NCBI RefSeq assembly: GCF_905475395.1
Contig: NC_058337.1
Span: 139,135,172-139,199,171, forward strand
Length of the DNA: 64,000 nucleotides
Direction: 5' to 3'
Source: Chrysoperla carnea
Taxonomy: Eukaryota; Arthropoda; Insecta; Neuroptera; Chrysopidae
The notes under the pieces were generated by a model. It saw nothing but the letters and a program-made list of their open reading frames with translations, ran no database searches and had not been told where the DNA came from. The translations under genes and the position numbers were made by a program. Positions 50,118-61,615 of the stretch are shown piece by piece (the stretch's first letter is position 1; the number at the start of each line of letters is the position of its first letter).

Positions 50118-53100
50118 TATTATTATTTAAAATTTGAAATTAACGAATTCATGCCTGCCAAGGAGGGAGAGAGGATACAGGATTTACACCCCAGAGCCTC
50201 CCATCTCTTTGAGAGACATAAATCTTCACAAGGCAGCTACGTCTTTTGAAGAAAGTTCACTGACTTGTGGCCGTGTAGTCTGTACGTCCGTCAGTCCACG
50301 CGACGTCCGTTGGTCCGTCTGTCTTCCGAGTCAGTGGTACGTAAGTCTGTCTAATGTCCTGGTCAAGCAGGCTCCGTCCCTGCACCGCAACGATGTGGAA
50401 CCTACTAAAAGAAAGAAAAGAAAAAGAAAAAAGAAACTTCAAGGGCTGTTACTTGAAGACAGTCTGATGCGATCTCAATGTACGAAGGGTGCCTATAATG
50501 ACAGCCTTCTGCATAGAAGAGATAAGGTGACGAAGATGAGACCTGCAGACCGGAATTTGAGATAGATTCGTCTCGAGAGTTGGACGAATTCCGCCTAGGC
50601 AACCGATAATGAGGACAACCATTTTGACTGAGTAGCCAGGGTGTAGTTGTCGTAGTTCTTGTAAGAGATCAAGATATTTAGTCCGTTTTTGCTCCTCCTT
50701 CGTGACTATGTTCGTTTCTGCAGGCGCAGAGAACTCGATGACGTACATAGTCTTAGATAAGATATCCTGGAGCACTATATCAGGCTTAGTAGCAGAGAGC
50801 TGCCTGGTAGTTGGGAACGAGAAATTCCAGAAGATAATGCATTTCTCGTTCTTGACGACGGACTCGATCTCGCCTGGAGCATATGGTAGGACTGGCGTAG
50901 GGTCCACTTCATACTTGTGTCTCAAGAAGTAGTACAGCACGCGGAGGGCAGCGTTATGGCGATGTATGTAGGTGTTCGTGGCATAAGAAGGACATGCCGA
51001 GATGAGGTGCATCAGCGTCTCCGGCTGAGATTTGCACGCTCTGCACATAGTGGTGGAGACTGCTTGCTTATATACATACTTTTGGTGAGTTAGCGTCGCT
51101 ATCACACCATCTTGGGCAGCGATGATAAAGCCTTCTGTTTCGGACTTGAGTCCAGCTGATCGGAGAAAAGAGAACGTAAGATCAACGGAAAGACTACAGG
51201 TGTCTAGATGACGGTAGAACATTCCCTGATGGTCACGATTCCGATGATCTTCGAAGAGGGAGCGTATTTCAGCTCGTTTCACAGCTGAACGAAGTCGAGA
51301 TTTGGAGAGAAGGACCACGTTATCATCAAGATCACGATTAGACGGATCAAAAGCAAGGCCCAATTTAGACGCTGCATGTTGTGCTGCAGAGAACAAGAAT
51401 GCTCCTTTACCCTGTAACTCATGATCGCGCACGAGTTTCATAAGAGGGTCAGAACTATTTATGACCTGACAAGCTATTCCTAAAACTACCCTATCATGTA
51501 GACATTCAACGGATAGGAGACCTCTACCTCCTTGCTGGCGTGGGAGGTAATTACGCGGTACAGAGGCACGTGGGTGCAAACTACGATTGACGTTCATGAG
51601 TTTGCGAGTGCCTCTATCAAGTTCCTTAAGCTCCTCTATTGTCCATTTGATGGAACCAAAAGAATAGAGAAGGATGGGTATTGCAAGTATATTAGTAGCA
51701 CGGATCTTATGGATCCCGGACAATTCCGATTGCCAGATTTGTCGAAGACGGTGCCTATACCTGCCGCGAAGAGCTTCCTTGACAGTAGACACACTTTGAA
51801 TGTGGTTTTCACCGACACCCAAATATGTGTAGAGCTCTTCTTCATCGAGATGTTTCACGATGCTTCCATCTGTGAGCTGCACGTCTGCATCATAATCAGG
51901 GACACGACCCCTCTTACAATGAATGACGGCACATTTATCGAGTCCGAATTCCATGCCAATAGCCTTCGTGTACTGATGGACAGCTTTGAGAGCTTGAGAT
52001 AGACTGCTCTCAGAAGAAGCATAAAGTTTCAGGTCATCCATATAGAATAGATGAGTTACCTGATGCTTCCTATCTGTCGGGGGGCCACAACGGTAACCAG
52101 TTTCTTCTCGCAAGCGCAAGGAAAGGGGCATAAGGGAGATGCAGAATAAAAGCGGGCTAAGGCTGTCGCCTTGATAGACACCACGCTTATACGTTACCAG
52201 ATCTGTTGAGACAGTACGTTTACCACATCTAATGGTAAATTTGGTCTTCCACAAAGGTAACAGCTCTTCGATGCATCTGATGATATCGGGGTGAATTTTC
52301 AAACATTTGAGCAGCACCAGTATGAGTTGGTGAGAGGTAGTGTCAAATGCTTTCCTATAATCCACCCAGGCCATACTCAGGTCGCGTTGATACTGACGGG
52401 AGTCTTGACAGATACATCTGTCAACAAGAAGATTATCTTTGCAACCTGATATACCTCGTTTGGAGCCGCGTTGCTCGTATATCATCTGCCAAACCGGTTC
52501 TATGGTTGTGAGTATGCGTTCATTAAGAATGGAGGTGAACGCTTTGTACACGGTATTGAGACATGTAATCGGGCGATAATTGCTCGGAACTGAAAGGTCT
52601 CCTTTCTTGGGAATCAAAACTGTTCGTCCTTCCGCGAACCACGTTGGAAAGGTCCCGTACCCAAGGATGTATGAAGTAAAGTGCCTAGCAAGATGTGCGT
52701 GTGTGGAAGTTAAACGTTTCCACCAGAAGTTGGACACAGCATCCATGCCAGGCGCCGAATGATTCTTCTTGCCTTTGAAAGCAAGGGATACTTCATCAGC
52801 GGTAACAGATGTTAGGACCACTTGTTCTGCTAGGCGCGCGTTGCAGAACCTTTCGAACAGTTTGATTGGTCTTATATTTTTATCTACACTAGTCGACTTT
52901 TCATATAAATCACGCCAGTAGCCATCGATTTGCTCTATCGAAGGTGGATTCTCGACGAGAGAAGGGGGTTTTGCAAATAAACGGGAAGGATTCGATACAA
53001 AGATCTTGTTCTCTCGAATACACTTCTCGCGTTTAACTAGCTTTTTCCGAGCGAGTGCTAGTGCACGTATCTTTTCAATGTTTCGCTGCTTGATAGTGAG

Positions 53101-54478
53101 CAGGATACCCTTGTTTAGTGTGTGGTGTTGGTGCCTGAGTTCACGCGCGAAGGCTCGCACCTTTGGGGTGAAGGGTTTACCAGCTTTCTGGTACTCTAAC
53201 ACACACTCGATACGTGATACCGTCTGTCGAAGAGGCGTCAACTTGGAGTCAAGTTGCTCTATACGCTTGCATGTTTTCTCCTCGGCTGTCTCAGTAGACT
53301 TGGGGGCAGGAGAAAGAGCACACATTGCAGCATAGACTGAGCTATCGATTTCGAGTAGGCTACTTGTGTGATTTAGATGATCGTCGACGATCTGGTTGAT
53401 TAAAGCAAGGTCTTGTGCTTTGGCAAACGTTTTGCGATACTTTGGACGTTTGCGTTTGGAAAGGTCATTATCGGTTATGAACAGGATATTTTGAAACCGT
53501 TCTTTAAGCTCTTCCAAACGAGTGTTTGGTGGCTCAGCAGGAAGGATCGGAGTTTCCTCTACGTTCGCTTCCGTGGTCGAAGTGAGTGGCGTGGCTGTTT
53601 CCGCCGTTAACACAGGTAGTGTTGGGATATCTCCGGGTATCGGAGGCGTAGGTGGTGAAGCCTCTAACACAGGTGGTGGTGGGGTATTTTGACATACCCG
53701 ATCCTGTGTCTCAGTATCAGATCTCTCACTCTCTAATACTGGCTCATCCTGAGATATTCCATCCTGCGTCTCAGCGACTAATGTCTCACGTGTAGAATGA
53801 ACTACACCAATAGCAGCCGGCTCTATCTCATCACGTCGATTCACTTCCGCTTGCGTAGTCCTGCATCGTTTCTCTTGTCCTGTTCGGGGTTTGTCAAATC
53901 CGGTTTTTTTGAGACGGGATACTTGATCGCGTAGATGTTGCGATTTCATATAGGAAAGTTCGGGATGCTTTTCGCACCAGAGGGTGTGCATCCTGCCCAT
54001 ATAGCCACGTCTCGATGGTTCACTTGCTTCGTAGCAAGTGAGCAGGTCAGCCTTAAGTGCCTTCGTCCATTGAAAGCGCTGAAGACGACTGTTTTGTGTG
54101 CTCGCTCGACTTTCTTGAGAAGTGCCTTGAGATGGCTCTTCGTCGTCAGCGGCACGTCTAGTCTCCGGGACTAGCCTGGGATCCAAAGCCAAATTTGATT
54201 GCTCTCCCTCATATCCGTGAGAGCTACCCCCTATAGGTAAGGTAGAAGCGTCACCTGCAGGGGGGCGGGGTTCTGTAGGACTGGGTCGACTACTACCCGC
54301 CTGAGGACCGAAAAATCTGTTTCTCAAATTTGACATTTTTGGATTTGACTCATTTAGCTCCGCTGAGTCAGCACGGACCCACCTCGTTAGCCCATCACTT
54401 TGAGCGGAATTGATGGTTACCGGGTATGGCACGTGTCCTAGTGTTAGGCTCGGACGTGAGGTTAGGGATTGCCTGCCC

Positions 54479-54516
<38 letters not shown>

Positions 54517-54519
54517 TTG
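50118..54519 (-). mobile_element. R4/Dong-type non-LTR retrotransposon inserted in (TTA)n
   Basis: A single-ORF non-LTR retrotransposon (5' end near 54480, 3' end near 50139) lies between TTA runs at 50118-50138 and 54481-54519. The left copy of the host locus has a single uninterrupted TAA run, giving the empty site. R4-clade Dong elements are known to insert in TAA repeats and to carry a restriction-like endonuclease, which fits. The 3' untranslated region 50139-50448 has no poly-A. There is no sign of 5' truncation within the ORF. Confidence 0.85.
50449..54432 (-). CDS. Retrotransposon polyprotein: Myb-like, reverse transcriptase, restriction-like endonuclease
   Basis: 1327 codons without a break. 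Residues 119-176 form a Myb-like DNA-binding region (FQWTKALKADLLTCYEASEP), 250-300 are proline-rich, and 540-830 are reverse transcriptase: SNYRPITCLNTVYKAFTSIL, motif A AWVDYRKAFDT (688-698), QGDSLSPLLF (754-763), FYMDD (796-800). A thumb follows. C1130, C1133, H1142 and C1147 form a CCHC finger. The restriction-like endonuclease has KPD at 1216-1218, VIEFSAP with E1233, and KRTKY around 1249-1253. All catalytic residues seen are present, so the element may be recently active. Start ATG 54432 is a choice; another Met is at residue 33. Confidence 0.9.
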   Translation of the reverse strand: MPYPVTINSAQSDGLTRWVRADSAELNESNPKMSNLRNRFFGPQAGSSRPSPTEPRPPAGDASTLPIGGSSHGYEGEQSNLALDPRLVPETRRAADDEEPSQGTSQESRASTQNSRLQRFQWTKALKADLLTCYEASEPSRRGYMGRMHTLWCEKHPELSYMKSQHLRDQVSRLKKTGFDKPRTGQEKRCRTTQAEVNRRDEIEPAAIGVVHSTRETLVAETQDGISQDEPVLESERSDTETQDRVCQNTPPPPVLEASPPTPPIPGDIPTLPVLTAETATPLTSTTEANVEETPILPAEPPNTRLEELKERFQNILFITDNDLSKRKRPKYRKTFAKAQDLALINQIVDDHLNHTSSLLEIDSSVYAAMCALSPAPKSTETAEEKTCKRIEQLDSKLTPLRQTVSRIECVLEYQKAGKPFTPKVRAFARELRHQHHTLNKGILLTIKQRNIEKIRALALARKKLVKREKCIRENKIFVSNPSRLFAKPPSLVENPPSIEQIDGYWRDLYEKSTSVDKNIRPIKLFERFCNARLAEQVVLTSVTADEVSLAFKGKKNHSAPGMDAVSNFWWKRLTSTHAHLARHFTSYILGYGTFPTWFAEGRTVLIPKKGDLSVPSNYRPITCLNTVYKAFTSILNERILTTIEPVWQMIYEQRGSKRGISGCKDNLLVDRCICQDSRQYQRDLSMAWVDYRKAFDTTSHQLILVLLKCLKIHPDIIRCIEELLPLWKTKFTIRCGKRTVSTDLVTYKRGVYQGDSLSPLLFCISLMPLSLRLREETGYRCGPPTDRKHQVTHLFYMDDLKLYASSESSLSQALKAVHQYTKAIGMEFGLDKCAVIHCKRGRVPDYDADVQLTDGSIVKHLDEEELYTYLGVGENHIQSVSTVKEALRGRYRHRLRQIWQSELSGIHKIRATNILAIPILLYSFGSIKWTIEELKELDRGTRKLMNVNRSLHPRASVPRNYLPRQQGGRGLLSVECLHDRVVLGIACQVINSSDPLMKLVRDHELQGKGAFLFSAAQHAASKLGLAFDPSNRDLDDNVVLLSKSRLRSAVKRAEIRSLFEDHRNRDHQGMFYRHLDTCSLSVDLTFSFLRSAGLKSETEGFIIAAQDGVIATLTHQKYVYKQAVSTTMCRACKSQPETLMHLISACPSYATNTYIHRHNAALRVLYYFLRHKYEVDPTPVLPYAPGEIESVVKNEKCIIFWNFSFPTTRQLSATKPDIVLQDILSKTMYVIEFSAPAETNIVTKEEQKRTKYLDLLQELRQLHPGYSVKMVVLIIGCLGGIRPTLETNLSQIPVCRSHLRHLISSMQKAVIIGTLRTLRSHQTVFK

Positions 54520-54709
54520 TTTTTGGTATATTTATTATTCTAAACTTAGTCTATATATTTGATAAAAAAAACAAATATTACTCATTTGTAAGTTAACTTT
54601 AGTGTTGAACGTTCGGTAACGTATATTTTACTTAGTATTTGAAAATATAACGGTAAGTGTAAAATTTTTTAAATATTATTGTGAAACTTAAATATAATTT
54701 TTTTGAAAG

Positions 54710-57700
54710 ATGGACACCTACGAACAAAATGTTATGCAGACGCTAAACGTGGTACCTCAAGGTGGTAGCACTGATATGATGAAGAAAGTGGAGAGAGCGT
54801 TGAGGCTCATCAAGACGGTGGAGGAAGCTGAGCGATGGATGATACTTAATAAGCAGAACATCCGCTTATTCAAAAAGATGTTGATGTTAAAGAAAGAAAA
54901 TCCTCTGCGTCTTGAAGCTAATATTGGACTTTGTAAATCATACCAGCGGCAACTTCACCGACTGCGATTAGATTTAGTTAAGCAAGGTGGTGGAGTCACC
55001 AAAAAACAAAATCGACATCTAATCTGGGATTGAAACATTGAAACCCACCATCAGGACAGGGTGAAGACTGGTATGATTACAAATTTGGATTATAAAGATC
55101 CAAATATATTTTTCAACCGGGCATTTCCAATGTTTAGAAGACACGTTCGGCGTGAGCTAGTGAAGCATCCCCTCAAGGTAAGTAAAATTTAAGATTTATA
55201 ATTTAAATAGTCTAATGAGATCTTGAATTTTATTTCAGGTGTATATTATGTTCACGGGCAATTTCATTAAGCCCACCACCAAAGAGGAGGATTTGAAAAC
55301 TTTTATAACGTCGGCCAAGGAAATGTATCTGACCACGGACATGCAGGAGTGGTACAATGATCATGTCAAAAACTATTTGCTGAAAAAATTGGAAGAATTC
55401 CAGGAACGCGATAGCGGTTGGGCTCTTGACATGATCATAAATATTCGAGTCCACATGAATAAGTACTCTCCGATCACAGCTGGAACATTTTGTGAACTAC
55501 CACCAGTCATCAAAAATAAATTGGCTGTGATTAATGTCCAGAATGATGACCAACATTGCTTTTTATGGTCGATAATGTCAGCACTTTACCCGGTTGAAAG
55601 GAATCCTCAACGTTTAACTAAGTACCCGCACTATAAACATCATTTAAAATGTGATGGATTAAAGTTCCCCATGTCTCTGGATCAAATTAATAAATTTGAA
55701 AAGATGAACCCGCAGCTATCGATTAACGTGTACGGCTACAAAGATACGTTTCTACGTGATTTAGAAATTTTCCCTGTACGCGTTAGTTCGAACACTGTGG
55801 GGAAGAAAATTCATCTACTTGCTGTGGAGAATGGGAACAGTCACCACTTTTGCTGGATAAAAAATTTAGCAAAGTTGTGTCGATCGGGTGTAACAAAACA
55901 CCGCCGCCAAATTTATTTATGTGATCGATGTCTCAACTATTTTGCTACAGAAGGCAAACTCCAACAGCATTCAGTAAATTGTGGTGAAAAAGAAGCGGTG
56001 CGGGTACGAATGCCTGAAACTGATGACGAGCGGTTCGTTGAGTTCAAAGATTTCAACAGCAAGGAACGTGTTGAGTATATGGTGTACGCTGACTTTGAGG
56101 CGTTATTGGTACCACAACATCATGAAGACATGGAAATGGATCATGGGTCTTATACAAAAAATATTCAAAAACATGTACCCTACAGTGTAGGTTACTATGT
56201 TCATTGTACCCATGATCCCAACCAATCGTTTTATAAGGCATACCGTGGTGCTGATTGTGTCAAGTGGTTTGTTCATGAACTGGAACAAGTAGCGTACTCA
56301 TTAGAGCAAAAAATAAAACACGTTAAACCAATGTATCCGCTCACCGTCGAACAAGAACTGGATTTTATGTCAGCAGAGAAGTGTCACATTTGTGATAAAG
56401 ATTTCGTATCCAATTCCATACGTGTTCGCGACCATTCACATCGCACAGGTAATGTAATTTATTTATTATTTTTTAATTTCATCTAATTTTATATTAATCT
56501 ATTTTAGGTATCTACCGTGGAGCAGCACACCAATTTTGTAATCTGCATTATCAAGATTCAAGGGTGATACCTGTTGTGATGCACAACTTAAGTGGATACG
56601 ATTCGCATTTTATTATTGAAGCTCTGCTGACGGAAATCGACGGTCAAGTTGATGTGTTGCCCATCAACAAAGAAAAGTACATCAGTTTCACAAAGCACGT
56701 CTCGGACATTCAATTAAGATTCATTGATTCCTTCCGATTTCTCGCAGACAAGTTGGAAAATCTGGCCTCATATTTAGATAATGATAAAAAATCCATTTTA
56801 CATAAAGAGGTAAATGATTAAAAATAATTAATTTTTAATACAGGGTTGTAATTTGTTTTTTAATTTTTTATAGGTCAGTAATGATGAACAATTTCAATTG
56901 CTAACGAGAAAAGGTGTATTTCCATATGAATACATGAGTAGCTGGGGACGTCTCCAAGAGACAAAATTACCACCAAAGGAGGCGTTCTACAGTGTGTTAA
57001 CAGATGAACACATAACGGATGAGGATTATAACCATGCGATACAGGTATGGAACACATTCAATTTACATACACTAGGTGATTATTCAGACCTGTATATGAA
57101 AACTGATGTGTTACTACTTGCGGATATTTTTGAAAATTTCCGTAACACTTGTATTCATAGCTATAGTCTCGATCCTAGTCACTATTACACACTTCCTGGC
57201 TATACGTGGAGCGCCATGTTGAAATACACCAATATCAAATTGGAATTGTTCACGGATATTGATGACTTGTTGTTTATCGAGAAAGGAATCAGAGGCGGTG
57301 TAAGTCAATGTTCTAATCGCTATGCTAAGGCAAACAATAAGTACATGGAAGAGGGGTATGATAAAACTCAAGAAGATGTCTACCTTATGTATTATGATGT
57401 GGTGAACCTATATGGTGCAGCAATGTGTGGATACCTACCAACAGGAAATTTTAAGTGGGTCGACACACCAAACATCGAGGATGTTGCAGATGATTCACCA
57501 GTCGGGTACATTTTAGAAGTAGACCTTGAAATACCCCAACATCTACATGATAACTTTAGCGATTTACCGCCATGTCCGGAGACAACGAAACCACCTGGAT
57601 CAAAACAAAAATATCTTCTGTCAACCCTTTACAATAAGACCAACTATGTCGTGCACTACAGGAATTTAAAACTGTATACACAACTCGGTGTTAAGGTAAC

Positions 57701-58601
57701 AAAATACCACCGTGTGTTACAATTCGATCAATCTGCATGGTTGAAACCATATATTGATTTCAATACCGAGATGCGCAAGAACGCCTCAAATGAGTTTGAA
57801 AAAGCATTATTCAAACTCATGATTAATGCCATCTTCGGTAAAACCATGGAGAATGTGAGGAAACATCGGGTTGTGTACATACGAAAAAATTGGGATGGAA
57901 AACATGGTGTGAAGAAATTAATTGCCAATCCCAATTTTCACAGTATGATGGTGCTCGACAATGACGTCAGTATTGTTGAAATGAAAAAATCACAGATACG
58001 TTTCAACAAACCCATCTACATAGGCTTCACAATTTTAGACATATCGAAAACGTTTGTGTATGACTTCCACTACAACTACATGTACCAACGGTACAACCCC
58101 ACAAATGTCAGGTTATTATACACAGACACCGATAGTCTAATTTATAGCGTGAGAAATACTGACGTCTATGAGGTCATGAAACAGGATATTAATCGTTTTG
58201 ATACGGCTGACTATGCACCCGACAACATCTATGGTATGCCACTACGTAATAAGAAAGTCAAGGGTTTAATGTCCGATGAAAATAATGGTGATGTTATGCT
58301 AGAATTTGTCGGATTACGTAGCAAAATGTATGCTATTCGGGTGCAAAATAAAAAAGAGACTAAACGATCCAAGGGTCTCAAGAAGTCAGCTATCCGAAAA
58401 CTTACTTTTGAGGACTATAAGCGGTGTTTGCTTGAGAACCGTAACTTTTACCATGTTCAGCAAAGCATCCAATCCAAGCGACACCGCTTACATACCATCA
58501 AACAGCAGAAAGTGGGCTTATCACCATTTGACCAAAAACGATACATTACTCACAATTCATGTGAAACAAAACCATGGGGCCACTATAGCATTATTTGTTG
58601 A
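54710..58601 (+). pseudogene. Polinton-type protein-primed DNA polymerase B (four exons, one stop)
   Basis: Exons 54710-55177, 55239-56448, 56508-56809 and 56874-58601, all with GT-AG introns of 59-64 bp, joining to about 1235 codons. N-terminal extension, C2HC finger (YLCDRCLNYFATEGKLQQHS), Exo I VYADFEALL (56085), CHICDKDF...VRDHSHRTG zinc region, Exo [12 protein letters not shown] (56581), Exo III YMKTDVLLLAD (57096), Pol A YDVVNLYGAAM (57387), Pol B MINAIFGKTMEN (57820), Pol C YTDTDSLI (58118), and end TKPWGHYSI. The only break seen is TGA at about 55031 in exon 1 (IWD-stop-NIETHHQ), created by a 3-bp change absent from the left copy. Replicates the transposon. Confidence 0.9.
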
Positions 58602-58845
58602 GTGTAAGTATTTTATATTTTTTGTTTTTAATATTTAGCTAATTTTTGCTGTTGTTTCAGAAATGTGTCCTGCTGTTGTTGTGATGATCCTCAAAGTGGT
58701 TTGGTATTGTGATAGGTGTACAAACAATTGATAGAGTAGTGCGCATGAACAATTGATAGAGTAGTGGGTGGGGGTGTAAAAAAAAAACTGATAGTTAGGT
58801 AGAATTATTGTAGAAAACAATTTAGTGTTAGTTTAAACATACAAA
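58602..58845. promoter_or_regulatory. Spacer with promoter-like motif before ORF C
   Basis: Polymerase 3' end and leader of ORF C. Contains a duplicated GAACAATTGATAGAGTAGTG and then GAGTAGTGGGTGGGGGTGTA followed by an A-run and CTGATAGTTAG. This resembles the AGTGGTGGGG-TATAAAA module of the other genes, though without a clear TATA. No coding sequence. Confidence 0.4.
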
Positions 58846-59268
58846 ATGCAAGACTTTGGTAATCATAATAGTGATAACAACTGTATTGTTAATATGATTA
58901 AAGATAATTGTAGTTTAAGTACTTTAAACAATGTGTTAACAAAGTATTTTAAAACATTGGTTAATATGGCAATTAAATGTGGTCGACCGGAAACTTTAAA
59001 CTACCTTATTGATAAGGTAGAACAAATGGACTTAGAAGTGAAATTTTCCCCATCATCAGACGATGAAGACAAACAAATTTGGAACTGGATTTTAAAAAAT
59101 ATCCACTCTGGACAAACAGATGGAATTGTAGGACTATCCATTTTTGAACAATCTTACTACAGTGTATTTACATCAAACGAGTTATCCGACTATGTTCAAG
59201 TGAAAGAAATGACTGAAAATTATCTTATGAAGAAAGATAATGATGATAATGGACACTTTTCAGAATAA
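58846..59268 (+). CDS. ORF C, unknown protein downstream of the polymerase
   Basis: 140 residues starting MQDFGNHNSDNNCIVNMIKD. The middle is helical (LSTLNNVLTKYFKTLVNMAI, ETLNYLIDKVEQMDLEVKF), then an acidic stretch SSDDEDKQIWNWILKNIHSG, ending acidic and hydrophilic. No membrane helix or known motif. The gene follows the polymerase by 245 bp on the same strand and is followed by AT-rich sequence. Its intact frame and protein-like composition support a real gene. Function unknown. Confidence 0.6.
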   Translation: MQDFGNHNSDNNCIVNMIKDNCSLSTLNNVLTKYFKTLVNMAIKCGRPETLNYLIDKVEQMDLEVKFSPSSDDEDKQIWNWILKNIHSGQTDGIVGLSIFEQSYYSVFTSNELSDYVQVKEMTENYLMKKDNDDNGHFSE

Positions 59269-59431
59269 TAATTATAATGTATTTTCGATAATTTATAAAT
59301 ATATATTTTTTAAATATTATTATAATACAACTCTGTTTTTATACTTTTCAGAATAATAATTATAATGTATTTTCGATAATTTATAAATATATATTTTTTA
59401 AATATTATTATAATACAACTCTGTTTTTATA
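59256..59431. repeat. 88-bp tandem duplication
   Basis: Two near-identical copies of an AT-rich 88-bp unit (ACTTTTCAGAATAATAATTA to ACTCTGTTTTTAT), the first overlapping the end of ORF C. Followed by AT-rich sequence and poly-T to 59510 with nothing recognisable. Confidence 0.8.
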
Positions 59432-59514
59432 TGTTATAGATAAAATTTTACAATAAAAATAATATTTTTACAATGTGATATTTTATTTTTTATTTTTTTT
59501 TTTTTTTTTTTATA

Positions 59515-59670
59515 AAACACAAATATGTTCGCAAAAACGGTCCACTATGACAAATTTTTTATTGTTACAAGTATGTTCATAAAAACGGTCCACTATAAAA
59601 TAAGACTTTTTTGTCAATATATGAACCCTTTATATCTTCGTTGGTGCTATCCTTCAATAAATATACAGGT
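59515..59670 (-). pseudogene. Deleted chromodomain tail copy
   Basis: Minus-strand remains of the tail copy: the ACTTGTAACAATAAAAAATT / GTCCACTATAAAATAAGACT downstream block, the last codons (YIDKK), then a jump to the NDIKG-like part (CCCTTTATATCTTCGTTG) with the chromodomain centre deleted. It is inverted with respect to the tail at 61612. Confidence 0.65.
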
Positions 59671-60062
59671 CTCTTTCTAAACAGGTCTGTTTCTAAACAG
59701 GTCTGTTTCTAAACAGGTCTCTTTCTAAACAGGTCTGTATCTAAACAGGTCTGTTTCTAAACAGGTCTCTTTCTAAACAGGTCTGTATCTAAACAGGTCT
59801 GTATCTAAACAGGTCTGTATCTAAACAGGTCTGTATCTAAACAGGTCTCTTTCTAAACAGGTCTGTATCTAAACAGGTCTGTATCTAAACAGGTCTGTAT
59901 CTAAACAGGTCTGTATCTAAACAGGTCTCTTTCTAAACAGGTCTGTTTCTAAACAGGTCTCTTTCTAAACAGGTCTCTTTCTAAACAGGTCTGTATCTAA
60001 ACAGGTCTGTTTCTAAACAGGTCAAAACCAGTATTAAACAGGTCAAAACCAGTATTAAACAG
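59664..60062. repeat. 16-bp satellite array
   Basis: About 22 tandem copies of AAACAGGTCTGTATCT with variants TTTCT and CTCTTTCT, closing with two AAACAGGTCAAAACCAGTAT units of 21 bp. It is the inverted counterpart of the 60565-61615 array. Confidence 0.92.
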
Positions 60063-60257
60063 TTTTTTTCAACCTAGTATTGAAAACTTATGAAAAAAAA
60101 AAAAAAAAAAATATTGATTCCAATAGTGATCGTAATATAATAATTGATAAATTAAGAAGACTACATTCTACAAACATCAGAAGAGAAATACTATCTATAA
60201 TCCATTACTTGAAGAAAACAAATATAATTAAATAACAAGTTTATAATAACTTTATCA

Positions 60258-60563
60258 AAAATTGAAAAGCCCGAGTAAAATCGGTGAAAGCCGGAGTAAA
60301 ACCGGAGTAAAATCGGCGAAAGTCGGAGTAAAACCGGAGTAAAATCGGCGAAAGTCGGAGTAAAATCGGTGAAAGCCGGAGTAAAACCGGAGTAAAATCG
60401 GCGAAAGTCGGAGCAAAATCGGTGAAAACTGGAGTAAAAACCGTAGTAAAATCGGCGAAAGTCGGAGCAAAATCGGAGTAAAATCGGGCGAAAAGTCGGA
60501 GTAAAATCGGTGAAAACCAGAGTAAAACCGGAGTAAGGCGAAAGTCGGAGTAAAATCGGTGAA
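60258..60563. repeat. CGGAGTAAAA satellite at palindrome centre
   Basis: Tandem short units mixing CGGAGTAAAATCGGCGAAAG and CGGTGAAAGCCGGAGTAAAA, strongly purine-skewed on the plus strand. It lies between the two oppositely oriented arrays. An open frame on the minus strand here is repeat-driven. 60063-60257 is AT-rich spacer. Confidence 0.88.
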
Positions 60564-61615
60564 AACCTGTTTAATACTGGTCTGTATCTGTTTAATACTG
60601 GTCTGTAGCTGTTTAATACTGGTTTTGACCTGTTTAATACTGGTCTGTATCTGTTTAATACTGGTCTGTATCTGTTTAATACTGGTTTTGACCTGTTTAA
60701 TACTGGTCTGTATCTGTTTAATACTGGTTTTAACCTGTTTAATACTGGTTTTGATCTGTTTAATACTGGTTTTAACCTGTTTAATACTGGTTTTGACCTG
60801 TTTAATACTGGTCTGTATCTGTTTAATACTGGTTTTAACCTGTTTAATACTGGTCTGTGTCTGTTTAATACTGGTTTTGACCTGTTTAATACTGGTTTTG
60901 ACCTGTTTAATACTGGTCTGTATCGGTTTAATACTGGTCTGTATCTGTTTAATACTGGTTTTAACCTGTTTAATACTGGTCTGTATCTGTTTAATACTGG
61001 TGTTGACCTGTTTAATACTGGTCTGTATCTGTTTAATACTGGTTTTAACCTGTTTAATACTGGTTTTGACCTGTTTAATACTGGTCTGTATCTGTTTAAT
61101 ACTGGTCTGTATCTGTTTAATACTGGTTTTGACCTGTTTAATACTGGTTTTAACCTGTTTAATACTGGTCTGTATCTGTTTAATACTGGTTTTGACCTGT
61201 TTAATACTGGTCTGTATCTGTTTAATACTGGTTATAACCTGTTTAATACTGGTTTTGACCTGTTTATTACTGTTTTTAACCTGTTTAATACTGGTTTTGA
61301 CCTGTTTAATACTGGTCTGTATCTGTTTAATACTGGTTTTAACCTGTTTAATACTGGTTTTGACCTGTTTAATACTGGTCTGTATCTGTTTAATACTGGT
61401 CTGTATCTGTTTAATACTGGTTTTGACCTGTTTAATACTGGTTTTAACCTGTTTAATACTGGTCTGTATCTGTTTAATACTGGTATTTACCTGTTTAATA
61501 CTGGTCTGTATCTGTTTAATACTGGTTATAACCTGTTTAATACTGGTTTTGACCTGTTTAATACTGGTCTGTATCTGTTTAATACTGGTTTTAACCTGTT
61601 TAATATTGGTCTGTA
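60564..61615. repeat. 21-bp satellite array
   Basis: About 50 tandem 21-bp units alternating TTTAATACTGGTCTGTATCT G and TTTAATACTGGTTTTGACCT G. Because 21 is a multiple of three there is a 362-codon open frame of a hydrophobic 7-residue repeat (CLILVCI / CLILVLT), which I treat as a by-product. Confidence 0.93.

Noticed and set aside
50134..50565. Plus-strand 143-codon frame at the retrotransposon 3' end
   Set aside because: Antisense to the 3' untranslated region and C-terminus of the retrotransposon ORF.
50449..54432. Retrotransposon as an R2 element
   Set aside because: It shares the restriction-like endonuclease, but it sits in a TTA microsatellite and not in 28S rDNA. A Myb-like domain without an obvious N-terminal C2H2 finger fits the R4/Dong group better.
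59664..60062. CRISPR-like array of short repeats
   Set aside because: Units are contiguous 16-21 bp satellites without unique spacers, and no cas genes are present.
60255..60470. 71-codon minus-strand frame in the CGGAGTAAAA repeat
   Set aside because: Pure repeat translation (LSPILLRF units) with no independent support.
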